From: CBDFHV01 sp965247705
GTDB lineage: Bacteria > Pseudomonadota > Alphaproteobacteria > Rhodospirillales > CAMCUA01
DNA: 64,000 nucleotides
Reading direction: 5' to 3'
NCBI GenBank assembly: GCA_965247705.1
Contig: CBDFHV010000076.1
Coordinates: 62,001 to 126,000, forward strand
Shown one piece after another: positions 43,785 through 52,244 of this stretch. How positions within the stretch are numbered: the stretch's first letter is position 1; every line of letters starts with the position of its first letter. A program made the position numbers and the translations under genes. The notes beneath the pieces were generated by a model. That model saw only the letters and a list, made by a program, of their open reading frames with translations, did not search any database and was not told the origin of the DNA.

Positions 43785-45838
43785 CGGTCGCCATCCTTGC
43801 GGTTCAGGTGGGCGTGGCGCCAAGCGTCGAAGGTGGCCTCCCAGGCGCCGGGAACGAACAGGGTGGCGCCAGGATACTCCACCATGGCCGGGCCGGGCAC
43901 CCGCTGCCCTTCGGCGGTGTCGTCGTGGCGATAGACCGGGATCGCCGCGGTCGCGCCGTCGCGCAGGCGCACCTTGCGTTCGCCGACGGGAGCACCGTGC
44001 GTTGTCCCCGGACGCCGCGGCCAGGCGAAGGCCGCCGCGACGCCGATGGCCGACAGACGCAAGTTGACAAGCTGGATGGCCCGGTTCGGCAGGTCGTAGC
44101 CGTAGGCGCGGCGATGTTCGCCGTGAAAGCGCTCTCTCAGCGCGGCGATGTCCGGCCGTGCCGCCGCTTCGGCAGGCAAGGGCAGGGTAAGCTCGTAGTT
44201 CTGACCCCGGTAGCGCAGGTCCACCGCCGGCACCAGGCGCCGGTCTTCCTCCGCCACCGTCTCCCGTGCCAGGGCCGCCACGCCTTCCTCGATCAGGGCC
44301 GCGAACTCGGCCGCCAGGTCGGCGGGATCAAGGCTGTCCAGGGCGGCGACCCGGGTCCGCACCACGTCATAGCGCACGTCCGCCGCCAGCAGCCCCATGG
44401 CCGACACGTTGCCCGGGGCCGCCGGCACCAGGACCCGGTCCATGCCCAATTCGTCGGCCAGTGCCGCCCCGTGCAGGGGCCCGCAGCCGCCGAACGCCAC
44501 CAGGGTGAAGTCCCGGGGGTCCAGCCCCCGCTGCACCGACAACAGCTTGATGGCGTTGACCATGTGTGAATTGGCGATGGCGAGGATGCCGCTGGACGCC
44601 GCCACCGGGTCGAGGCCCAGGGGGCCGGCGACGCTGTCCTCGACGGCCATTTCCGCCAGATCGGCGCGCAAGCGCCGGGCGCCGGCCAGGAAGTAAGAAT
44701 CGTTGAGCCGCCCGCAGACCAGGTTGGCGTCAGTGACCGTGGGTTCCGTGCCCCCCTGGCCATAGCAGGCGGGGCCCGGTTCGGCGCCGGCGCTGCGCGG
44801 TCCCACTTTCAGCGACCCGCCCGCGTCCAGCCAGGCGACGGAGCCGCCGCCGGCGCCGATGGTCACCAGATCGAGCATGGGCAGCAGCACGGCGTGGGCC
44901 CCCAGCTTGCCCCGGGTGGTGGCCAGGGGGCGGCCGTCGCGGATCAGGGCCACGTCGGCGCTGGTGCCGCCCATGTCGAGAGTAATGGCGTTGGCGATGC
45001 CGCAGGCCTCGGCGATGGCCGCGCCGCCGACAATGCCGCCCATGGGCCCCGAGTGGGTCAGCGCCACGGGCAGGGACTGGGCCCCGCGGAAGGTCATCAG
45101 CCCACCATTGGAGCGCATGATAGCCGGTGGCACGGTGAGCCCCCGGTCGGCCAGCCGCCGCTCCAGATCCCTCAGGTGGCGGGCCAGGGGACGGGCGACG
45201 AAGGCATTCATGGCGGTGGTGCTGGTGCGCTCGTACTCCCGAAACTCCCGCACCACCCGCGATGACAGGGACAGGGTCAGATTGGGCGCTTCTTCCTCGG
45301 CGATCTCGGCGATGCGCTCCTCGTGGACCGGGTTGGCATAGGCGTTGAGCAGGCAGATCGCCAGGCTCTCCACCCCCGCCGCCGCCAGGGACCGGATGGC
45401 GTCCCGGGTGGCGTCCTCGTCCAGGGGCAGGTGTACGCGGCCCTGGTGATCGACCCGCTCCGGCACGCCCCGGCGCAGGCGGCGCGATACCAGGGGCCGC
45501 GGTGGGCGCCAGTGGATGTCGTAGACGTTTTCCTTGCGGGACGCCCGGGCGATGGCCAGCACGTCGCGAAAGCCCTTGGTCGTGATCAGGCCGACGCCGC
45601 CTTCGCGGCCTTCGACGATCAGGTTGGTGACCACGGTGGTGCCGTAGACCAGCCGGCCGACCTCGCCGGGGTCGCGCCCGGCTTCGACCAGGGCCCTGGC
45701 GATGCCTTCGACGATGCCGTCGCCGAGGTCCCCCGGCGTGGTCGCGACCTTCAGGGTCAGGAACACCGCCGTCGCCGGGTCCACCAGGACCACGTCCGTG
45801 TGGGTGCCGCCCGTATCGACGCCGATGCCCAGGGTCAT
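43781..45838 (-). CDS. hyuA: hydantoinase A/oxoprolinase family protein
   Basis: 685 residues. ASKHA-type nucleotide motifs: GIGVDTGGTHTDVVLVD at the N-terminus, VYGTTVVTN, MRSNGGLM, TLDMGGTSADVALI and VAFGGCGPLHG. The C-terminal region has YRGQNYELTLPLP and ends with GPAMVEYPGATLFVPGAW. HyuA and HyuB form the two subunits of ATP-dependent hydantoinases or oxoprolinases; the partner is encoded next, overlapping by 4 bases. It heads a hyuA-hyuB-LLM operon. Confidence 0.94.
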   Translation of the reverse strand: MTLGIGVDTGGTHTDVVLVDPATAVFLTLKVATTPGDLGDGIVEGIARALVEAGRDPGEVGRLVYGTTVVTNLIVEGREGGVGLITTKGFRDVLAIARASRKENVYDIHWRPPRPLVSRRLRRGVPERVDHQGRVHLPLDEDATRDAIRSLAAAGVESLAICLLNAYANPVHEERIAEIAEEEAPNLTLSLSSRVVREFREYERTSTTAMNAFVARPLARHLRDLERRLADRGLTVPPAIMRSNGGLMTFRGAQSLPVALTHSGPMGGIVGGAAIAEACGIANAITLDMGGTSADVALIRDGRPLATTRGKLGAHAVLLPMLDLVTIGAGGGSVAWLDAGGSLKVGPRSAGAEPGPACYGQGGTEPTVTDANLVCGRLNDSYFLAGARRLRADLAEMAVEDSVAGPLGLDPVAASSGILAIANSHMVNAIKLLSVQRGLDPRDFTLVAFGGCGPLHGAALADELGMDRVLVPAAPGNVSAMGLLAADVRYDVVRTRVAALDSLDPADLAAEFAALIEEGVAALARETVAEEDRRLVPAVDLRYRGQNYELTLPLPAEAAARPDIAALRERFHGEHRRAYGYDLPNRAIQLVNLRLSAIGVAAAFAWPRRPGTTHGAPVGERKVRLRDGATAAIPVYRHDDTAEGQRVPGPAMVEYPGATLFVPGAWEATFDAWRHAHLNRKDGDR

Positions 45839-45987
45839 GGAGTCCTCGTCACGCGGCTGGAAGCGCCGGAATGGGGCTGGGTGCCCGGGAGTGTCATCGG
45901 CCGGATAGGGGGGCCGAACTTGCCACGGCCTTGTTAGCGGCGCAATTGAGACATGCCGGTTTGGCCTTCATGAACCGGGCTCCATCC

Positions 45988-46842
45988 CTAGCCCGCGGTC
46001 TGCAGCAGGACCAGGCCGGCGACGATCACGGCGGCCGCGACCAACCTTCGGGCGCCGAAGGACTCCTTCAGTTGAATAACGCCGATCAGGGCGGCGAACA
46101 GGACCGAGGTCTCCCGCAAGGCGGTGACATGGGCCATGGCGCCCTGACTGAGGGCGAACAGCACCAGGGCGAACCCGGCGGTGGACAGCACGCCACCGGT
46201 CACGGCGGGACGCCATTGCGCCCGCAGGAAGGCCGCGGCCTCCGCCCGCTGGCGGGTCATGGCGATGGCGATCATGGGCATGCCACACAACAGGTTGAGC
46301 CAGACGATGAAGCTCCACGGCAGGCCCGCCTTGCGGGTGCCCAGGCCGTCGACAACGGTAAAGGCGGCAACCGCCAGGCCATTGAGCATGGCGAAGGCGA
46401 TTGACTGCCAATGGGTGGCGGTGAAGGCGCCCTGCCGCAGGCTCAGGGCTACCACCCCCGCGGAGACCAGCAGAACACCGGTTACACCCAGGGGGCCGGG
46501 AACCTCGCCCGCGAAGAGGGCCGCCCCCACTGTCACCAGCAGCGGCGCGGAGCCCCGGGCGATGGGATAGACCAGGCTCAGATCGCCATGGCGGTAGGCC
46601 GCCAGCATGGTGGCGTAGTAGGCGTTGTGGAGCAGCACCGCCACCGCCAGATAGGGCCAGGCCGCCGGATCGGGCAAGGGCAGGACCGCGGCGCCAACGG
46701 CACCGATGACGCTGCCCGTGCCAATGATCACCATCAGGGTAATGAACCGGTCGCCGCTGGTTTTCACCATGGCGTTCCAGCCGGCGTGAATGGCCGCGGC
46801 CAGCAAGACCAGGGCCGCGAGTTCTATCTGAAGGGGCGTCAC
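45988..46842 (-). CDS. EamA/DMT-family membrane transporter
   Basis: 284 residues with about ten predicted hydrophobic helices in two EamA repeats, e.g. GSVIGAVGAAVLPL, GVTGVLLVSAGVVAL and LVAAAVIVAGLVLLQ. Typical repeat features are LVYPIARGSAPLL and VTALRETSVLFAALIG. A GTG start lies 46 bases after the deacetylase stop. It is probably an exporter of a small metabolite or amino-acid-like compound. Confidence 0.9.
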   Translation of the reverse strand: MTPLQIELAALVLLAAAIHAGWNAMVKTSGDRFITLMVIIGTGSVIGAVGAAVLPLPDPAAWPYLAVAVLLHNAYYATMLAAYRHGDLSLVYPIARGSAPLLVTVGAALFAGEVPGPLGVTGVLLVSAGVVALSLRQGAFTATHWQSIAFAMLNGLAVAAFTVVDGLGTRKAGLPWSFIVWLNLLCGMPMIAIAMTRQRAEAAAFLRAQWRPAVTGGVLSTAGFALVLFALSQGAMAHVTALRETSVLFAALIGVIQLKESFGARRLVAAAVIVAGLVLLQTAG

Positions 46843-46888
46843 GGCCCTGTTCCAGGGCGGGAAAAAGCGTCCCGCGATCCCCCGGCCA

Positions 46889-47857
46889 CTACGTGTAAAC
46901 GAACTCCAGCGTCCGGTCGGGCTCGGCCAGTACCAGGTCGGCGATGGTCTCTATGGTGCTGCCCACCGGTTCCATGGCGGCGGACTTTGCGGCGTCGGTC
47001 ATGGCCTTCAGGGAACGCCGCAGGTTGCCGCAGACCCGGTCTTCGGGATTGGTGAAATCGTTGTCGTTGTGGGTGATGCAGTTGATGACCGGAATGGTGG
47101 CCTTGCGGGCCTTGATCTGGCTGACGATGTTGGTGGCGATGGTGTCGTAATCCGCATCCCGCCAGTCGGGGCGCATGTCCCAATGGCTGACCACCGTGTT
47201 TGCGTCCAGGGACGCGGTGTCGGGGTCCACCTTCTCGAACTTGGTCCCCTGGGTGATGGTGGTCTGGGAGAAATCCACCGCCACCGGCATATTGGCAAAG
47301 GGCAGGTTGCCGACCATCTGGCGAAAAATGGGGTGGGCCCGGTGGGGGTCCGGTTCGGCGCCCGTCCAGATGGCGTTCATGCGCGTCCACACCCGGCCCG
47401 GAATGGAGCAGCCGCCGCCGCGGAATCCCAGGTCCACCAGCACCTGGTACATGAAATCGTTGGCCGAGAACGTGCCGGGGCGGAAATAGAGGGGCCGTCG
47501 GCCCATGCCCGACTGCCAGAGCGAGATGGCCTCGGCGAGGCAGGCCCGCAGGTCAGCGTCCAACAGTCCGCCGAAATGGGCCTTGTACTTGCCGTCGCGG
47601 AACTTCCAGGGGTGCAGGTGCAACCCCTCGGCGCAGCAGCCACGCGCCTTCATTTCCTCGAACAGGTTGGCATGTTCGAGGGTGACTTCGGGGTGGATGA
47701 AGAACGAAACCGGAAAACCGAACTCGGCCGCCCGGTCCACGTAGCCACGGATGAACTTATCGCTGTCTTGCCAGTTCTTCGGGCCGCTGGCCGTGGGATG
47801 GGTGTCGGGCGTCGGCGGTTCCACATCCATGGTGATGACCACATGCAGCTTATCCAC
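46889..47857 (-). CDS. polysaccharide deacetylase-like (NodB-fold) protein
   Basis: 322 residues from GTG at 47857 with GAGAGG upstream. The N-terminal HVVITMDVEPP contains the metal-site Asp region, SFFIHPE is beta-strand 2, and GLHLHPWKF carries the usual pair of His ligands. YFRPGTFSAND corresponds to the RxPxG motif. No signal peptide is seen, so it is probably cytoplasmic and may act on a non-polymeric amide. It is followed by the DMT transporter gene. Confidence 0.83.
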   Translation of the reverse strand: MDKLHVVITMDVEPPTPDTHPTASGPKNWQDSDKFIRGYVDRAAEFGFPVSFFIHPEVTLEHANLFEEMKARGCCAEGLHLHPWKFRDGKYKAHFGGLLDADLRACLAEAISLWQSGMGRRPLYFRPGTFSANDFMYQVLVDLGFRGGGCSIPGRVWTRMNAIWTGAEPDPHRAHPIFRQMVGNLPFANMPVAVDFSQTTITQGTKFEKVDPDTASLDANTVVSHWDMRPDWRDADYDTIATNIVSQIKARKATIPVINCITHNDNDFTNPEDRVCGNLRRSLKAMTDAAKSAAMEPVGSTIETIADLVLAEPDRTLEFVYT

Positions 47858-48064
47858 GGCAACGTCCTCTCGATTCTTCGGGGGGGCTTGGGGCCGCGAC
47901 CCAGGAGGGCCGCGGCGCCTACGGTGGTCCAGCCGTCGGTTCCTGTCAATTCATCGGCTTTGGCGGCCCTAGACATGGCCCCCTTTTGGCGTCGTCGGCT
48001 TGACGTCGGGAGGGGCCAATGATTTACATAGCCGCCCCGCCATTACCGTACTGGAGACAGGGAG

Positions 48065-49087
48065 ATGCGATATCCGATCCTATCAGGGACCCTTATGGCC
48101 GCTACCGCCATGGGGATGGTCCTGAGCGTAACCGTTCCCGCGCCCGCCGACGCACAGCTCGTCTGGCGCCAAGCCACCGAGCAGCCCCCCGACAGCATGG
48201 AAGGGCGCGGCCACCAGAAATTCGCCGAACTGGTCAAGCAGTATTCCGGCGGCAAAATGGAAGTTCAGGTTTTCCCATCCGAGCAGCTCGGCTCCAAGGA
48301 CGCGGTCATCGACCAGCTCGGGGCCGGCACCATCCAGATCTACAATTCCACCGCCGCCTACCTGCAGAAGTGGGAGCCGTCGATCAAGTTCATCTCCGCG
48401 CCGTTCCTGTTCGAAAGCCGGGATCACTGGGCCCGCTTCATGGAGACGGACATGGTCAAGGGCTGGCTCAAGACCGTCGAACAGGAGGGCGGCATCACCC
48501 TGATCGGCAATTACGTCTCGTGGCCGCGCGGTTCCTACCGGGTGATGGTATCCAAAAGGCCCATCAACTCGCTGGCCGACGTCAAGGGCATCAAGCTTCG
48601 CATGCATCCCGACAAGCTGGCCGTCGCCGCCTGGACCAATCTGGGCGCCGAGGTTCGCGTGCTGGGCTGGACGGAAGTCTACGAGTCCCTGGGCCGCGGT
48701 ATTGTCGAGGCGGTGAACAGCCCGGCGGCGCTGGTGGAATCCATGAAATTCTACGAGCAGGCAAAATACGTCACGCGGCATGAGGAGTATAACCAGAGCG
48801 TCGGCTACATGACCAATGCCAAGGCCTACAACGGCCTGTCGGCGGACTTGAGGTCGGCGGTGGACAAGGCGCACGCCGATTCCGGCGCGTTCGAGGCCAA
48901 GCTTCTGAGCGACAATACCCAGAAGTCCCTCGATCGGGTGATTGCCCAGGGCACCAATTACTCCGAGAAGCTGGATCGCCAACCGTTCATCGACTCCATG
49001 GCCAAGTTCTACGCGGCCGAAGCCAAGGCCGGCCGTCTGCCGGATGGCTTACGTGAACTCGACGCGGTCGAGCAAAGCCGCATGTAG
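48065..49087 (+). CDS. dctP: TRAP transporter substrate-binding protein (DctP family)
   Basis: 340 residues with a signal peptide (TLMAATAMGMVLSVTVPAPADA). DctP features are PPDSMEGRGHQKFAELV, PSEQLGSKDAVIDQL and the ligand-carboxylate Arg in IKLRMHPDK. It is periplasmic and binds an organic acid for the DctQM permease encoded next. Its last 110 bases are repeated, imperfectly, right after its stop codon. Confidence 0.93.
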   Translation: MRYPILSGTLMAATAMGMVLSVTVPAPADAQLVWRQATEQPPDSMEGRGHQKFAELVKQYSGGKMEVQVFPSEQLGSKDAVIDQLGAGTIQIYNSTAAYLQKWEPSIKFISAPFLFESRDHWARFMETDMVKGWLKTVEQEGGITLIGNYVSWPRGSYRVMVSKRPINSLADVKGIKLRMHPDKLAVAAWTNLGAEVRVLGWTEVYESLGRGIVEAVNSPAALVESMKFYEQAKYVTRHEEYNQSVGYMTNAKAYNGLSADLRSAVDKAHADSGAFEAKLLSDNTQKSLDRVIAQGTNYSEKLDRQPFIDSMAKFYAAEAKAGRLPDGLRELDAVEQSRM

Positions 49088-49192
49088 CGGTTAAGAACCG
49101 TCATCGACTCCATGGAGTTCTACGCGGCCGAAGCCAAGGCCGGCCGCTTGGCTTTCTCGACGCGGTCGAGCAAAGCCGCATGTAGCGGTTAA
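48983..49192 (+). repeat. imperfect tandem duplication of the dctP 3' end
   Basis: Copy 1 is 48983-49094 (ACCGTTCATCGACTCCATGG onward, ending CATGTAGCGGTTAA). Copy 2 is 49097-49192, with internal deletions, ending in the same CATGTAGCGGTTAA. Copy 2 is out of any used frame and fills the gap before dctQ. Confidence 0.85.
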
Positions 49193-49217
49193 TGTCGCGG
49201 ACGAGGAGGCAGGGGTT

Positions 49218-49727
49218 GTGGCTGCTCATGTCGAGCGGCTGCTCAGCGTTTGCGAACGCCTGTTCTGGGTGATCGCCAACACCTGCCTCCTCCTGATGCT
49301 GACGGCCAACATTCTGCAAGTTGCGCGGCGGGCCATTTTCGACAAAGGCATTCCCCTTGTTTTTCCGTGGACCGTCTTCCTGTTCGTCTGGATGTGTTTT
49401 TTCGGCTGGTTCGTCATCTACCGCCACGCGTCCGACATTACGGTCGACTTTCTCATGGACCGGCTGGGCGAACGGGCCCACAAGATTGCCCGCTACTTCG
49501 TTAACCTGGTGATCATCGCCCTGATGCTGGTCCTGTTGGTCCACGGTCCGCAGGTCTTGAGCCAGCAGTTTGGTGACGTCATCGAGTTAGTGGAGTTGGA
49601 GCGCTGGGTACAGACCCTGCCCCTGTTCCTTTCCAGCGCGTTGATCCTCGTCCAAGCGGCCATGGACATCTGGCTCGCCCGCCAGGGCATTCCCCCGCGG
49701 CGCTCCAGCGCCCCAACCCACTTCTGA
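49218..49727 (+). CDS. dctQ: TRAP transporter small permease (DctQ family)
   Basis: 169 residues with four hydrophobic segments: FWVIANTCLLLMLTANILQV, FPWTVFLFVWMCFFGWFVIY, FVNLVIIALMLVLLV and a last one near LPLFLSSALILVQAA. The pattern and length fit DctQ. A GTG start follows GAGGAGGCAGGG. It is the small membrane subunit that pairs with DctM. Confidence 0.9.
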   Translation: MAAHVERLLSVCERLFWVIANTCLLLMLTANILQVARRAIFDKGIPLVFPWTVFLFVWMCFFGWFVIYRHASDITVDFLMDRLGERAHKIARYFVNLVIIALMLVLLVHGPQVLSQQFGDVIELVELERWVQTLPLFLSSALILVQAAMDIWLARQGIPPRRSSAPTHF

Positions 49728-49750
49728 GCGGCAAAGAGGAGACACGGTTC

Positions 49751-51040
49751 TTGGGTTGGGTCCTCTTCATCGGCTTCATGGTCCTCATCCTGTTGCGAGT
49801 GCCCATAACCATGGCCATGGGCACGGCGGTGCTGGCCGCCGTCATCACCGCCGGGTTCGGCGATCAGCTCTACATCATGCCGCGCATGGTCGCCGACGGG
49901 GTGGAGAACCCGTCGCTGCTGGCCGTGCCTTTCTTCATCATGGCCGGCAACCTGATGAACGCGGTCGGCATGACCGACAAGATCTTCAACTTCGCCAGCG
50001 CCCTGGTCGGGCATTTCCGGGCCGGACTGGCCCAGGTCAATGTTCTCGCCTCGATGATCTTCGCCGGCGTTTCCGGCTCGGCCGTCGCCGACATGGCGGG
50101 TCTGGGCACGGTCGAAGTGAAGGCCATGCGCGAGCGCGGCTATCCGGTCGAGTTCGCGGGCGCCTTGACGATCGCGACGGCCTGCATCGGCCCCATCATC
50201 CCGCCCTCCATCGCCCTGGTGATCTATGGCTACCTGGCCAATACCTCCATCGGGCGACTGTTCCTGGGCGGCGTGGTTCCGGGGTTTCTCATCGGTCTGT
50301 CGCTGATGATCTACAACCGCATCGTTTCGACCCACTACAACTTCCCGCGAGAGCCGAAGGCGAGCTTGCGGGAGGTCCTCAGCCATGCCATCGACGGCGT
50401 CGCCGCCTTGATAGCGCCGGGGATCATCCTCGGCGCCATCGTCACCGGCTACACCACGGCGACCGAGGCCGGGGTGCTGGCCTGCGCCTACTCCCTGCTG
50501 CTCGGCGTTGTCTATCGGACGCTGACGTTCGCCAAGCTATGGGACGCCACCACCCGCACCCTCAAGGTGACCGCGGTGATCATGATGATCATCGGTTTTT
50601 CGCATGTCATGGGCTGGCTGCTGGCGATCGAGCAACTGCCCCAGGCGATGGCGGAGGCGGTCCTGCTGACGACGGAAAACCGCTACGTCTTCCTGGGCCT
50701 GCTGATCGTCTTCCTGCTGGCCATCGGCTGCGTGATCGAAGGCGTGCCGGCCAAAATCATCCTCATCCCGATCCTGCTGCCCATCATCGACCAGTTCGGC
50801 ATCGATCGGGTCCACTTCGGCCTGATCATCGTCTTCGCCTTGCTGCTGGGCCTGGCCACGCCGCCCATGGGGGTCGGCGTCTACATCATGGTGGGGATCA
50901 CCGGGAAGTCCTTCGAGGAACTGACCCTGGCGGTGCTGCCGTTCCTCATCCCGCTGTCCATCGTCCTGCTTCTGATCACCTACGTCCCGCAGCTGACCCT
51001 GTGGCTACCCAACCTGATCATGGGGCCGCAGCTCTACTAG
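49751..51040 (+). CDS. dctM: TRAP transporter large permease (DctM family)
   Basis: 429 residues with about 12 membrane helices. Conserved DctM stretches are VPFFIMAGNLMNAVGMTDKI, FAGVSGSAVADMAGLGTVEV, TACIGPIIPPSIALVIYGY and LGLATPPMGVGVYIM. The TTG at 49751 is the start, with AGAGGAG about 9 bases upstream. It uses an ion gradient to import the ligand bound by DctP. A REP-like palindrome follows the stop by 55 bases. Confidence 0.94.
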   Translation: MGWVLFIGFMVLILLRVPITMAMGTAVLAAVITAGFGDQLYIMPRMVADGVENPSLLAVPFFIMAGNLMNAVGMTDKIFNFASALVGHFRAGLAQVNVLASMIFAGVSGSAVADMAGLGTVEVKAMRERGYPVEFAGALTIATACIGPIIPPSIALVIYGYLANTSIGRLFLGGVVPGFLIGLSLMIYNRIVSTHYNFPREPKASLREVLSHAIDGVAALIAPGIILGAIVTGYTTATEAGVLACAYSLLLGVVYRTLTFAKLWDATTRTLKVTAVIMMIIGFSHVMGWLLAIEQLPQAMAEAVLLTTENRYVFLGLLIVFLLAIGCVIEGVPAKIILIPILLPIIDQFGIDRVHFGLIIVFALLLGLATPPMGVGVYIMVGITGKSFEELTLAVLPFLIPLSIVLLLITYVPQLTLWLPNLIMGPQLY

Positions 51041-51095
51041 ACCGGCGCGTCCGAGAACGCGCTATCCGGGCTTCCGCCAATCGTCGGCATCCAAA

Positions 51096-51168
51096 ACGGG
51101 CCGGTCTGAGACCGGCCCCTACGTCCTTGATATATCTTGCGTAGGGGCGGGTCTCAGACCCGCCCGTG
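51096..51168. repeat. REP-like palindrome (GTAGGGGCGGG type), copy 2
   Basis: Same design as the copy at 28698: left GGCCGGTCTGAGACCGGCCC, right GTAGGGGCGGGTCTCAGACC, joined by TACG arms. It again lies between convergent genes (dctM and a minus-strand small membrane gene), suggesting a shared bidirectional terminator. Confidence 0.8.
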
Positions 51169-51184
51169 TCCCACACCGTGGGCT

Positions 51185-51367
51185 TCAGCCGTCCCGGCCT
51201 TTGAGCAACGGCACCAGGAACACCAGGCAGGCGAGGAAGAACAGGACCCCGCCGACCAGTGACAAGACGTCACCGTCGCGAAGTGCCGCGGCGACATAGA
51301 ACACGGCACAACCCACGAACAGTCCCCAGCCCCAAAGATGGAACCGCCGCTTCCGGTCTTCGCTCAT
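51185..51367 (-). CDS. small two-helix membrane protein
   Basis: 60 residues. A basic start (MSEDRKRRFHL) is followed by two hydrophobic helices (WGLFVGCAVFYVAAAL and VGGVLFFLACLVFLVPLL) and a short basic tail. It is 15 bases downstream of the DUF1445 gene and is probably the last gene of that operon. No family is recognised. Confidence 0.65.
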   Translation of the reverse strand: MSEDRKRRFHLWGWGLFVGCAVFYVAAALRDGDVLSLVGGVLFFLACLVFLVPLLKGRDG

Positions 51368-51382
51368 GGCTCTCTGGACTCG

Positions 51383-52222
51383 CTACGACGCCCCGTTGGT
51401 GGGATCGATCACCGCCAGGTCGGAGACGAACATGTGGCCGGGCTTGTGGGTAATCATCTCCGGGATGCGGATGGCCTGGGCCACGGCCTGGGCGGTGATG
51501 CCGCAGGCCCAGAAGGCGGGCACCTCGTCGGAGCCGATCGGGTTGGGTTTGCCCCAGTCGATGCGGTCCATATCCTCGATGCCGATGGCCGACGGGTCGC
51601 CCACGTGCACCGGCGCCCCATGGGAGCGGGGAAAGCGGCTGGTGATCTCGATGACCTTGACCAGCAGGTGCTTCGGGATCGGCCGCATGCTGACCACCTG
51701 AGGACCATGAAATATTCCCGCCGGCCGGCATTGGAGGGCGGAGACGTACTGGGACGGCCAGGCGTCCTCGCGGGTCAGGTGGGGCAGGGGGATCTTGGCC
51801 TCCAGCATCACCTGATCGACCGACAGGTTGCAGCCGGTGAGGAAGGCCACGTGGTCGTCCCGCCACAGGTGGCTGATGTCGGCCAAGTCCTCCACCGCCT
51901 CTCCGTCCCGGTAGACCCGGTAGGCCGGCACGTCGGTGCGCAGGTCGGCCCCCGGCGCGGTCAGTTTGGGTTCCGGGTCGCCCGGGTCGGTAACCTCGAT
52001 CAGGGGCAGCGGTTTGGGGTTGCGGTGGCAGAAGCGCATGAAGTCGAAGGCATATCGTTCTGGCAGTATGGCGATGTTGGCCTGCTCGTGGCCCAATGCG
52101 AGGCGCTTGCTGGTGCCGTCCCAACGCCCCTCGCGCACCGCCCGGCGGACGGCGGCCGGCGGCATCCGCTCAAGATCGGCCCGGGTGAGGGGTGCCGAAA
52201 GGGGCGTGGCGGCCGGCGTCAT
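51383..52222 (-). CDS. DUF1445 / putative hydro-lyase family protein
   Basis: 279 residues. Family features are GYRQANIAILP-like LGHEQANIAILPERYAFDF, LTGCNLSVDQ, QCRPAGIFHGPQVVSMRPI, GAPVHVGDPSAIGI and WACGITAQAV. Relatives are called putative hydro-lyase or D-glutamate cyclase-like, which would fit the amino-acid-derivative theme. The gene follows the M20 gene by 22 bases. The reaction is not established for this group. Confidence 0.88.
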   Translation of the reverse strand: MTPAATPLSAPLTRADLERMPPAAVRRAVREGRWDGTSKRLALGHEQANIAILPERYAFDFMRFCHRNPKPLPLIEVTDPGDPEPKLTAPGADLRTDVPAYRVYRDGEAVEDLADISHLWRDDHVAFLTGCNLSVDQVMLEAKIPLPHLTREDAWPSQYVSALQCRPAGIFHGPQVVSMRPIPKHLLVKVIEITSRFPRSHGAPVHVGDPSAIGIEDMDRIDWGKPNPIGSDEVPAFWACGITAQAVAQAIRIPEMITHKPGHMFVSDLAVIDPTNGAS

Positions 52223-52244
52223 GGCGTGCCTCCCCCGGCGCCCG

